Source: DATGQT01 sp033720695
GTDB taxonomy: Bacteria > Bacteroidota > Rhodothermia > Rhodothermales > Rubricoccaceae
Length of the DNA: 14,212 nt
Reading direction: 5' to 3'
Assembly (NCBI GenBank): GCA_033720695.1
Contig: JAWWCA010000087.1
Span: 1-14,212, forward strand
Shown piece by piece: positions 7,430 to 13,423 of the stretch. The number at the start of each line of letters is the position of its first letter. The stretch's first letter is position 1. The position numbers were made by a program, and so were the translations under genes. The notes under the pieces were generated by a model, which was given only the letters and a program-made list of their open reading frames with translations, was not told the DNA's origin and did not search any database.

Positions 7430-8413
7430 ATGCGCGCCCTCCGACACCACGCCTTCGGCGCCCCCGCCGACGTCCTCCAGCTTGACGACGTGCCGATTCC
7501 CGAGCCCGGGCCGGGCGAGGTCCGCGTCCGCCTCACGCACCGCGGCATCAACCCCGCCGACCTCTTCAAGGTGCGCGGGCGGTACGCGCAGACGCCTGCG
7601 CTTCCGGCCGTGGGCGGTAACGAGGGCGTGGGGGTCGTGGACGCGCTGGGCGAGACGGTCGAGGGGCTGGCCGTGGGGGAGCGCGTGGTGCCGCTGGGCG
7701 CGGGGCCGACGTGGCAGGAGCACCTCGTGGCCCCGCCCGAGCGGCTGCTGCCGGTCCCGGCCGGCGTCTCGGACGAGGCGGCGGCGCAGCTCTACGTCAA
7801 CCCGCTCACGGCGTGGCTGCTGCTGGAAGCCCTCGGAGAAACCGCCGAGGGCGACCCCCTCGTGCTGACGGCGGGGGCCTCGGCCGTGGCGCGGTGCACG
7901 ATCCCGCTCGCCCGGCGCCGCGGCCTCCGCCCCATCGCCGTCGTGCGCAGCGACCTGCACGCCGACGCGCTCCGCGCCCTCGGCGCCGAGGTCGTGGTGG
8001 CCGCCTCGAACGACGAGGCCGCCCGCGCCTGGCTCCAGGCGCTCGTCGGCCCCGAGGGGGCCCGGGCGGCCTTCGACGCGGTCCTGGGCGAGGCGGGCGC
8101 GCTCGCGCTCTCGGCCCTCCGCCGGGGCGGCCAGCACGTCGTCTACGGCGGGCTCAGCGGCCGGCCCCTCCCCGTCGACGCCGGCGCCCTGATCTACCGG
8201 GACGTCCGGGTGCAGGGGGTGTGGCGAACGCGGTGGGCGACGGAGGCCCCCGTCGCGGCGGTCCGCCGCGCCGTCGGCGCCCTCGCCGTGGACGTGGCCG
8301 AGGGCACGCTCGCCCTCCCCGTCGAAGCTACCTACGACCTCTCCGACTGGCGCGAGGCCGTGCGGCACGCGACGGCCTCGGGGCGGCTCGGGAAGGTGCT
8401 GCTGACGGGCTGA
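7430..8413 (+). CDS. Medium-chain reductase, MECR/Etr1-like 2-enoyl thioester reductase or quinone reductase
   Basis: This 327-residue zinc-free member of the medium-chain dehydrogenase/reductase superfamily likely reduces an enoyl thioester or quinone with NADPH. It matches trans-2-enoyl-CoA/ACP reductases better than generic Qor: INPADLFKVRGRY (40-52), where Tyr52 matches the catalytic Tyr of MECR, LPAVGGNEGVGVV (58-70), QLYVNPLTAW (120-129), and LIYRDVRVQGVWRTRW in the C-terminal half, all with close counterparts in human MECR. The nucleotide-binding loop reads TAGASAVARC (147-156), lacking the second glycine of the usual GVG; yeast Etr1 as I remember it has a similar SAV form. ATG at 7430 opens directly into MRALRHHAFGAP, the usual beginning. 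It lies 24 bp after hrpB and is probably cotranscribed. Family is firm; the exact substrate is not. Confidence 0.85.
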   Translation: MRALRHHAFGAPADVLQLDDVPIPEPGPGEVRVRLTHRGINPADLFKVRGRYAQTPALPAVGGNEGVGVVDALGETVEGLAVGERVVPLGAGPTWQEHLVAPPERLLPVPAGVSDEAAAQLYVNPLTAWLLLEALGETAEGDPLVLTAGASAVARCTIPLARRRGLRPIAVVRSDLHADALRALGAEVVVAASNDEAARAWLQALVGPEGARAAFDAVLGEAGALALSALRRGGQHVVYGGLSGRPLPVDAGALIYRDVRVQGVWRTRWATEAPVAAVRRAVGALAVDVAEGTLALPVEATYDLSDWREAVRHATASGRLGKVLLTG

Positions 8414-8566
8414 TCCTACGCCGTCGAGCGTTCCGTCTCGTAGCCCGCGGAGGAAAAACCGCCCGGCGCCCAGCGCCGCCCCTGCTCGGCGCCTCCCCCT
8501 GCGCACCGGTGTACGCCCGCGGCACCCCCTTTGCGGAGCGCCGAGGCGCTCACCCACCCCAGGCCC
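8414..8566 (+). other. Short spacer before the small T9SS cargo gene
   Basis: It contains an A-run (about 8454-8459) and a 6-bp hairpin CGGCGC/GCGCCG (8464-8469 with 8473-8478). The T-run would follow the hairpin only on the minus strand, where no gene ends nearby, so I do not call a terminator. I recognise no TAnnTTYG element in the 20-40 nt before the ATG at 8567, so the cargo gene may be read through from hrpB and the reductase. Confidence 0.35.
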
Positions 8567-9346
8567 ATGCGCTCTGCCCTGCTCGCCGCCGCGGTCCTCC
8601 TCGCCCTCCCCGTCTCGCCGGTCCGGGCGAACGCAGCCGCCCTCCTCCCCCCGACGGGGCCGTACGACAGCGTCGCCGTTCCCTTCGCGCCCGCCGTCCC
8701 TGGCGCCGCCGGCGCCGACGCCGCGCACTACCTCCGCGCCGACGGCCGGCGCCTCGGCTCCCTCCTCGCCGCGCTGCCGGGACCGGGCTACGACCCCGAG
8801 GCCGTTCTCGACGCCGTGGCGGGCGGGGTCCCTGCCCACGCGCGCCCGGTGATTCTCCAGGGGCATCCCCTGGACCTCCTCACGCTCACCCGCCCGGGCG
8901 AGCCCCCCGTCTACGCGGTCGGCTTCGGCATCCGCCTGGGAGGGCCGCGCCCGGTCGTGGACGCGGCCGACGGGGACCTCCACGTCGTGGCATGGGCGCC
9001 GTCCCCGGAGGCCGCGACCTCGCTCGCGGACGCGGCGCTCGACCACCTCGCCGTGGATCCCTCGGCCGCCGCCGCGCAGGACGCCCCTCCCCTCGCCGAA
9101 CTCGCTGTGGCCCCGAACCCATCCACCACCGACGCCGTCCTCCGCGTCACCCTCTCGGACCCGGCGGAGGTCCAGGTCGAGGTGTACGACGCGCGGGGCC
9201 GCTGCGTGGTCCGTCGCTCGGCTGGCTGGCTGGAGGCTGGCCTGCACGCCCTCCCCCTCGACACCGCCGCGCTCCCCCGCGGGGTCTACGCCGTGCGCCT
9301 CACGGCGGGGGAGGCCACGGCCACGCGGCGACTCACCCGGCGGTAG
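8567..9346 (+). CDS. Small secreted protein of unknown function with T9SS sorting domain
   Basis: This 259-residue protein is exported: residues 1-23 form a signal peptide (MRSALLAAAVLLALP, cleavage probably after RANA). The ATG at 8567 is preferred over the in-frame TTG at 8531 because it puts the signal peptide at the terminus. Residues 24-170 match no family I recognise; the segment around 91-145 (ARPVILQGHPLDLLTL, PVYAVGFGIRLGG, DLHVVAWAPS) looks like a small beta-rich domain, preceded by a tyrosine/alanine-rich stretch. A Pro/Ala linker then gives a T9SS type-A C-terminal domain (178-259: LAVAPNPSTTDAVLRV, VEVYDARGRCV, ALPRGVYAVRLTAG), so it should cross the outer membrane by T9SS and end up surface-attached or released. 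Its last 14 bp overlap the convergent membrane-protein gene. Confidence 0.8.
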   Translation: MRSALLAAAVLLALPVSPVRANAAALLPPTGPYDSVAVPFAPAVPGAAGADAAHYLRADGRRLGSLLAALPGPGYDPEAVLDAVAGGVPAHARPVILQGHPLDLLTLTRPGEPPVYAVGFGIRLGGPRPVVDAADGDLHVVAWAPSPEAATSLADAALDHLAVDPSAAAAQDAPPLAELAVAPNPSTTDAVLRVTLSDPAEVQVEVYDARGRCVVRRSAGWLEAGLHALPLDTAALPRGVYAVRLTAGEATATRRLTRR

Positions 9347-9899
9347 CCGCGTCCCCGTCCTCGCCGGCCGACTCGCTGTCGGCCACGAGCGGGCTGTCGC
9401 CGTCGGACCAGAAGAGCGCGATGAGGCCCCCGACGGCGCTGTAGAGCATCATCATCACGGCCACCATGAGCCCGCCGAGGAACGCGGAGAGCCCGATGAA
9501 GACGTAGTAGATGCCGACGTACCACCCGGCCGGCACCTCGATGGTCTCCCCGAACGGGATCGCGTGGGCGAGGAGGAACACCGTGGCCCCCGCGAAGGCG
9601 ACGACGTCGAGGAGCGCGATGCGCTGGATCCGGTGGTAGTAGTCGCCCCGGATGTCGGCCTCGGCGTCGGTGGAGAGGCCGAGGAGCGTGAGCATGAGGG
9701 CGAGCGTCGTGGCCGCCGCCGTCATCACGGCCGAGCAGAAGAACCGCGTCGTGGGCAGCGTGGCTTCGAGGAGGGTCCGAGCCTCGCCGCCGCCCACCTG
9801 CCCGACGACGATGGCGACGGCCGCCATGACCGCGCCCAGGACGACGCCGCCGATGGCGGCGCCTCGGAAGCCGGCGTGAGACGGGAGGGCGTGGGCCAT
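9333..9899 (-). CDS. Conserved-looking four-helix membrane protein of unknown function
   Basis: This 188-residue inner-membrane protein has hydrophobic segments at about 11-34, 55-76, 93-114 and 126-163 (the last long enough for two helices). Loops are short; the one at 78-91 carries DAEADIRGDYYHRIQR, and the C-terminus (165-188) is acidic and probably cytoplasmic. The sequence LLEATLPTTRFFCSAVMTAAATTLALMLTLLGLS looks like a conserved core (43-76) rather than random hydrophobic filler, and I believe similar proteins exist in Bacteroidota, but I cannot name a family. The start at 9899 is the only ATG before the first helix. It lies 102 bp downstream of pepP-like gene on the same strand, and its 3' end overlaps the T9SS cargo gene. 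No function is proposed. Confidence 0.75.
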   Translation of the reverse strand: MAHALPSHAGFRGAAIGGVVLGAVMAAVAIVVGQVGGGEARTLLEATLPTTRFFCSAVMTAAATTLALMLTLLGLSTDAEADIRGDYYHRIQRIALLDVVAFAGATVFLLAHAIPFGETIEVPAGWYVGIYYVFIGLSAFLGGLMVAVMMMLYSAVGGLIALFWSDGDSPLVADSESAGEDGDAATAG

Positions 9900-9920
9900 G
9901 CCAGAGGAGACGGGACGCCG

Positions 9921-9927
9921 GACGATA
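9921..9927 (-). promoter_or_regulatory. Weak -7-like element before the membrane-protein gene
   Basis: The minus strand reads TATCGTC, 21 nt before the ATG at 9899, the same distance as at the MATE gene. A TTG lies 24 nt upstream (9952-9954), slightly beyond the usual spacing. The box departs from TAnnTTYG, so this is tentative; the gene may instead be read through from the aminopeptidase gene. Confidence 0.25.
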
Positions 9928-10000
9928 CGACCGCTGCCCCCACGCCGCGCCCAACCCGCGTGGATTCAGGAGATCCCGGAGGCTCCCCCCCGCCCGGCCG

Positions 10001-11392
10001 TTACGCGCCGGCCTGCACCTCGGCCTCGACCGCCTCCACGCGCTTCGGGATGCCGGGGCCGAGGATGTGGTGCCCGTCCTCGGTGATCGCCACGTCGTCC
10101 TCGATCCGGACGCCGCCGACGTCGCGCCAGGCGTCGAGGGCGTCGTAGTCGATGAAGTCGGCGTGCTTGCGGTCGGCCTTCCAGGCGTCAATGAGCGGGC
10201 CGATGAGGTAGGCCCCGGGCTCGACGGTGACGACGTGGCCGGGCCGGAGCGCGCGGGCGAAGCGGAGGTAGCCCAGCCCGAACTGGTCGGACCGCTCGGC
10301 CTCGTCGCCGTAGCCGACGCGGTCCTCGCCGAGCCCCTCCATGTCGTGGACGTCGAGGCCGATGGCGTGGCCGAGGCCGTGGGGGAAGAAGAGGGCGTGG
10401 GCGCCGGCGGCCACGGCCTCCTCGGCGTCGCCCGTCATCAGCCCCAGCTCCGTCAGCCCCTCGGCGAGGACGCGGGCCGAGAGGAGGTGGACGTCGCGGA
10501 ACGAGGCGCCGGGCCGGCACGCCGCGATCGCCGCCTCTTGGGACCGCAGGACGGCCTCGTAGAGCCCCCGCTGCTGCGTGGTGAATCGCCCGCCGACGGG
10601 GCTCGTGCGCGTGATGTCGGAGGCGTAGCGGGTGTACGGGGCGTGCGCGCCCGCGTCCACGAGGAGGAGGTCGCCCTCCTGGAGCGTGTAGTCCGTCGCG
10701 TGGTTGTGGAGCGTCTCGCCGCGGCGGCTGACGATGGCAGGGAACGAGAGGGACCCGCCGTGCGCCAGCGCCACGCCCTCGACGGCCCCGGCGATCTCCC
10801 ACTCCGTCCGGCCGGGGTGCGCGAGGCGCATGGCCGTCCGGTGCATCTCGCCGGCGATGGCGGCGGCGCGGTCCATGGCCTCGATCTCGTCGGGCGCCTT
10901 GACGAGCCGCTGTGCAATGACGGCGTCGACGAGCGCCTCCGACGGCTTTACGTCGTCGGGCCCCACGTCGAGGAGGCGGGCGAGGCGGAGCGTCTGCGCC
11001 CCGCGGTAGGGCGGCAGGACGTGGACCCTCTGCCCGGCGGCGCGGCCCTGGTGTACGGCGTCGGCGAGGGCGTCGGGCGGGGCCGTCCGCGAGATGCCGG
11101 CCGCGGCGGCGCGCTCCGCGAGCGGCGGCTGCGGCCCCTCCCACACCACGTCCTCCATCGTCGGGTCGTGGCCGAAGAGGGTCGCCTCGCCCGTGGCGGC
11201 GTCGAGGGTGAGGGCGAGGCCGGGGGCGTCGAGGCCGGTGTAGTAGAGGAAGGAGCCGTCCTGGTGGAAACGGTAGTGGTTGGCCGCGTAGTTCATCGGC
11301 GCCGGGTCGTTGCCGAGGAGGAGGACGAGGCCGGAGCCGACGGCCTCGGCGAGGGCGCGGCGGCGGGCGGCGTAGCGGTCGGGACTGGGCAT
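10001..11392 (-). CDS. pepP: Xaa-Pro aminopeptidase (M24B metallopeptidase, aminopeptidase P family)
   Basis: This 463-residue cytoplasmic dimetal peptidase removes an N-terminal residue preceding proline. Residues 1-150 form the aminopeptidase-P N-terminal domain (YAARRRALAEAV, GSFLYYTGLDAPGLALTLD). The C-terminal pita-bread domain keeps all five metal ligands: Asp246 (LLVDAGAH), Asp259 (ASDITRTSPV), His342 (HGLGHAIGLDVHD), Glu391 (VTVEPGAY) and Glu431 (GVRIEDDVAIT), at positions close to those of E. coli PepP (260, 271, 354, 383, 406). HNHATDYTLQEGD (229-241) is also typical. ATG at 11392 is chosen because it gives the family-standard N-terminus and lies 26 nt after a good promoter element; the longer frame to 11767 runs antisense through the neighbouring gene. 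It diverges from the LRR gene with 118 bp between. Length and catalytic set are complete. Confidence 0.94.
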   Translation of the reverse strand: MPSPDRYAARRRALAEAVGSGLVLLLGNDPAPMNYAANHYRFHQDGSFLYYTGLDAPGLALTLDAATGEATLFGHDPTMEDVVWEGPQPPLAERAAAAGISRTAPPDALADAVHQGRAAGQRVHVLPPYRGAQTLRLARLLDVGPDDVKPSEALVDAVIAQRLVKAPDEIEAMDRAAAIAGEMHRTAMRLAHPGRTEWEIAGAVEGVALAHGGSLSFPAIVSRRGETLHNHATDYTLQEGDLLLVDAGAHAPYTRYASDITRTSPVGGRFTTQQRGLYEAVLRSQEAAIAACRPGASFRDVHLLSARVLAEGLTELGLMTGDAEEAVAAGAHALFFPHGLGHAIGLDVHDMEGLGEDRVGYGDEAERSDQFGLGYLRFARALRPGHVVTVEPGAYLIGPLIDAWKADRKHADFIDYDALDAWRDVGGVRIEDDVAITEDGHHILGPGIPKRVEAVEAEVQAGA

Positions 11393-11418
11393 GAGAGGCG
11401 AGGCGTGCGAGGGGTTCG

Positions 11419-11446
11419 TGAAGCTACGATCCCGAGGGACGGCCAA
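11419..11446 (-). promoter_or_regulatory. Bacteroidota-type promoter for the aminopeptidase gene (TTG / TAGCTTCA)
   Basis: On the minus strand TTG (11444-11446) is followed by 17 nt and TAGCTTCA (11419-11426). Both boxes and the spacing fit the Bacteroidota pattern with small changes, and the predicted leader is about 20 nt. It lies back-to-back with the LRR gene's element, whose -7 box begins 24 bp away. Confidence 0.5.
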
Positions 11447-11469
11447 CGCCGCCCCGGCCGTCGAGGGCG

Positions 11470-11477
11470 TAGGTTCG
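11470..11477 (+). promoter_or_regulatory. Candidate -7 element for the LRR gene
   Basis: TAGGTTCG matches TAnnTTCG and ends 33 nt before the ATG at 11511. No TTG is seen 17-23 nt upstream. The position within the short divergent spacer supports the call. Confidence 0.4.
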
Positions 11478-11510
11478 GGCGGGGGTCCCTCCCCGAACCC
11501 CCGGGCCCTG

Positions 11511-12308
11511 ATGCGCACCGTGAGTCCCCTTCTCGCTACCGTTCTCGTCGTGCTCGCCGTCGTGGTGGCGTGGCAGCTCCTGGCGCGGCGCCACCTCACG
11601 CTGGCCGACCTCGCCGGGCGCGCCTCGCCGGAGGAGGTCGAGGCGGTGGACCGGCTCTTCGCCGCGGCCGGCGTCGGGCCGCGCGGCGTCCTCCTGGTCG
11701 AGGTCGACGACCCGGACGCGCCGTGCTGGGCCGTCCGCTGGGGGTGGCCCGACCGGCTGCTCCGCACGAGCCGCCGCTTCGGCGCGTACGCGAGCGGGCT
11801 CCGCTGCGTGGGCGTCTATCAGGGGGCCGTCGTGGGCGTCTCGCTCGTCAGCGCCCCGCTGGCCGACACAGGACCGCTGACGTGGCTCCACGGCCTCCGC
11901 ACGCTCCGCCTCCACAGCGCCGGGCTCGACGCCCTCCCCACGCTCCCGCGCCCCTGCGGCCTCGTCCGCCTCGACCTCGCCGAGAACCGGCTCCCCGACC
12001 TCGACGCGCTCCCCCCCTGCCCCGACCTCCGCCGCCTCGACGTGCCGCGCAACCGGCTCCGCAGGCTCCCGCCCCTCGACGGGCTCCCCGCCCTCGAACG
12101 CCTCGACGCCTCCGCGAACGAGATCTCGGACGCTCGGCCCCTGGCCGGGCACCCGGCCCTCGAACAGGTCTTCCTCTCCGCCAACGACCTCGTCTCAGCG
12201 GAGGGCCTCGCTGGTCTCCCCCGCCTCGGCTACCTGGGCCTGGGGAGCAACCCGATCGCCTCCCCGACGGCCTCGCCGACCTCCCCCTCCTGCGCTCGCT
12301 CCGCCTGA
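11511..12308 (+). CDS. Membrane-anchored leucine-rich-repeat protein, N-terminal part (frameshifted)
   Basis: This fragment encodes 265 residues before a premature stop. The start at 11511 gives an N-terminal membrane anchor (about residues 6-24, LLATVLVVLAVVVAWQLL), probably leaving the rest outside the cytoplasm. Next comes a region of about 80 residues I do not recognise (LTLADLAGRASPEEVEAV, RRFGAYASGLRCVGVYQGAVVG). Leucine-rich repeats of 22-24 residues then begin near residue 123: GLRTLRLHSAGLDALP, GLVRLDLAENRLPDL, DLRRLDVPRNRLRRLP, ALERLDASANEISDA, ALEQVFLSANDLVSA and RLGYLGLGSNPI. Right after NPI (ATC at 12255-12257) the frame leaves the repeat pattern and stops at 12306-12308, while the next repeat continues in another frame. 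One or four bases appear to be missing. LRRs bind protein or other ligands; the partner is unknown. Confidence 0.8.
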   Translation: MRTVSPLLATVLVVLAVVVAWQLLARRHLTLADLAGRASPEEVEAVDRLFAAAGVGPRGVLLVEVDDPDAPCWAVRWGWPDRLLRTSRRFGAYASGLRCVGVYQGAVVGVSLVSAPLADTGPLTWLHGLRTLRLHSAGLDALPTLPRPCGLVRLDLAENRLPDLDALPPCPDLRRLDVPRNRLRRLPPLDGLPALERLDASANEISDARPLAGHPALEQVFLSANDLVSAEGLAGLPRLGYLGLGSNPIASPTASPTSPSCARSA

Positions 12309-12928
12309 ACGACACCGCGCTGACCGCCCTCCCCGATGGCTTCGTCGAGGCCCTCCCCGCACTCGAACACGTGTCGCTGGAGCGGTCGCCCCTCCAGCAC
12401 CTTCCCGACGGGCTCGTGTCCAACGGGAGCAGCGCTCGGGAGGTCGTGCTGTCCCCGCCCGGCGGAGGCCCGCCCCGGGTTGACGTGACGGCGACGCCTG
12501 TGGGCGAGCGCCTCCGCGCCGGCGCCCTGGCGCGCCACGACGGCTCGGCCGTCCGCCACACCGACCGACTCCCCCGGGGGAGCGGACGCACCCAGGGCGC
12601 GACCCGAACCACGAACACCCGCACGGGCCTCGGCTCCGGGGTCTCCGCTGCGGGCGCGATGGCCTGGATGACCGGCGCGCACGCCCTAGCCTTCGACGTG
12701 GACCGGGGCCTCGCGGTGACGGTCCAGGCCTCGGTGGCGCGGGGGCGCCTGCGGGCGTACCTCGCGGAGGCCTCGGGCGGGGGCTACCGCTACGCCGAGG
12801 CCATACCGGGCGCGCCGCTGCGCCTGAGCGGCTGGCTCATCCCCGGGACCGACGGGTACCTCGTCTACGTCGAGGCGGCCGACGGACGAGCCGAGGGCGT
12901 CGCGTGGTCGGTGCGGGGGAGCGGGTAG
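12260..12928 (+). pseudogene. Leucine-rich-repeat protein, C-terminal part after the frameshift
   Basis: In this frame the LRR pattern resumes at once: LPDGLADLPLLRSLRL, ALTALPDGFVEALP, ALEHVSLERSPLQHLPDGLV, completing about eight repeats. A linker of roughly 70 residues rich in Arg, Gly and Thr follows, with no recognised domain. The end (about 12650-12928: AWMTGAHALAFDVDRGLAVTV, GRLRAYLAEASGGGYRYAEA, PLRLSGWLIPGTDGYLVYVEA) alternates like a small beta-sandwich and may be a separate binding domain. There is no convincing start codon for this part, so it depends on the upstream fragment. It is annotated as the disrupted remainder; if the break is a sequencing error, the intact gene runs 11511-12928 and encodes about 473 residues. 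No T9SS tail is seen. Confidence 0.65.
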
Positions 12929-13116
12929 GCTCTGGGCGAGGGACGCGGCGCCTTCCGAGCCCGTCTGCGAAGCCTGACGAACGCGTACCTCGCCATCGAA
13001 CCAGCCCGAGCCACGAGCCCCACCCCCCGACGGACGTGGGCGCTCCCCCAGCACCGCAGGCGGAAGCGGACGTAGGCCGCCCGGTCGAACGAGTAGTTGA
13101 GCTTGAGGTTGGCGCG

Positions 13117-13135
13117 GCGCCGGCCGGGCCGGCGC
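13117..13135. repeat. 19-bp G+C palindrome
   Basis: GCGCCGGCC (13117-13125) and GGCCGGCGC (13127-13135) are perfect inverted copies around a single G at 13126. As RNA the loop would be forced to open at least one inner pair. No T-run follows on either strand. It could be a protein-binding site or a terminator stem; nothing decides. Confidence 0.5.
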
Positions 13136-13347
13136 GTTCGGGAGGATGGCATCGGACCCGGGGGCGGGTGGGAGGGCCGAGCGCCCCCTTCGCCCCTCCC
13201 GTTCCAAGACGCCCCGCCGCCGCAATACGTCCTCCCGGCGTCACGCCCACACGGGGGAACGTCGCCCCATGTCTGGGCTGTGCCATTGTGAGACGCCCGC
13301 ACGCCTGAGACGCACGCCCCGCCCCCTGCATCTCACAGGCTTCTTAA

Positions 13348-13363
13348 CGCGCCGAGGGGCGCG
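13348..13363 (+). other. Small hairpin upstream of thrS
   Basis: CGCGCC (13348-13353), GAGG loop, GGCGCG (13358-13363): a 6-bp perfect stem with a four-base loop, about 60 nt before the thrS ATG. A loose -7-like TATCGTG follows at 13382-13388, 35 nt before the ATG. If that is the promoter the hairpin is upstream DNA, not leader RNA. Confidence 0.3.
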
Positions 13364-13423
13364 ACGCGGCGCCTTCCGTCGTATCGTGCCAGCCCCCGTT
13401 CCCCCGGATCGTCCGATCCCCCG

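Larger units (their letters stand above)
12942..13378. repeat. 16-bp direct repeat bracketing a 405-bp intergenic stretch
   Basis: GACGCGGCGCCTTCCG occurs identically at 12942-12957 and 13363-13378 in the same orientation. The copies lie near the two ends of the LRR-thrS spacer. With this base composition one such chance repeat somewhere in the window would not be surprising, so the placement is suggestive only. Confidence 0.45.
12929..13423. other. 495-bp spacer between the LRR gene and thrS
   Basis: No gene is supported. Frames on both strands are open but have noise-like Arg/Pro/Gly composition; one minus-strand stretch near 13060-13115 (NLKLNYSFDRAAYVRFRLR) looks more protein-like, perhaps a worn outer-membrane-protein remnant, but there is no flanking support. 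The region holds a 19-bp palindrome (13117-13135), a 16-bp direct repeat at its ends (12942-12957, 13363-13378) and a small hairpin (13348-13363) in the thrS upstream region. No tRNA or transposase is seen. Confidence 0.5.

Noticed and set aside
8450..8480. Possible intrinsic terminator (6-bp hairpin next to an A-run)
   Set aside because: The T-run would follow the stem only on the minus strand, where no gene ends within about 850 bp. On the plus strand the A-run precedes the hairpin, which is not a terminator.
3431..9247. A 5.8-kb open frame on the minus strand through hrpB, the reductase and the T9SS cargo gene
   Set aside because: Only its last 460 codons (MATE) show real protein features. 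The rest is antisense to well-supported genes and has low-complexity Gly/Val/Glu/Arg composition, the expected shadow of strong G/C third-position use.
10067..12250. Plus-strand frame antisense to the aminopeptidase gene and leading into the LRR C-terminal frame
   Set aside because: The part opposite the aminopeptidase is a shadow. Only the portion from about 12260 onward, where leucine-rich repeats appear, is real coding sequence.
12240..12270. Programmed ribosomal frameshift in the LRR gene
   Set aside because: There is no heptameric slippery run or downstream stem that I can recognise, and LRR genes do not normally need one. A deletion or a sequencing error explains it more simply.
12865..13302. 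Minus-strand gene in the LRR-thrS spacer
   Set aside because: The frame overlaps the LRR gene end, has Arg/Pro/Gly-rich composition and only about 20 protein-like residues; there is no promoter element or family match to support it.
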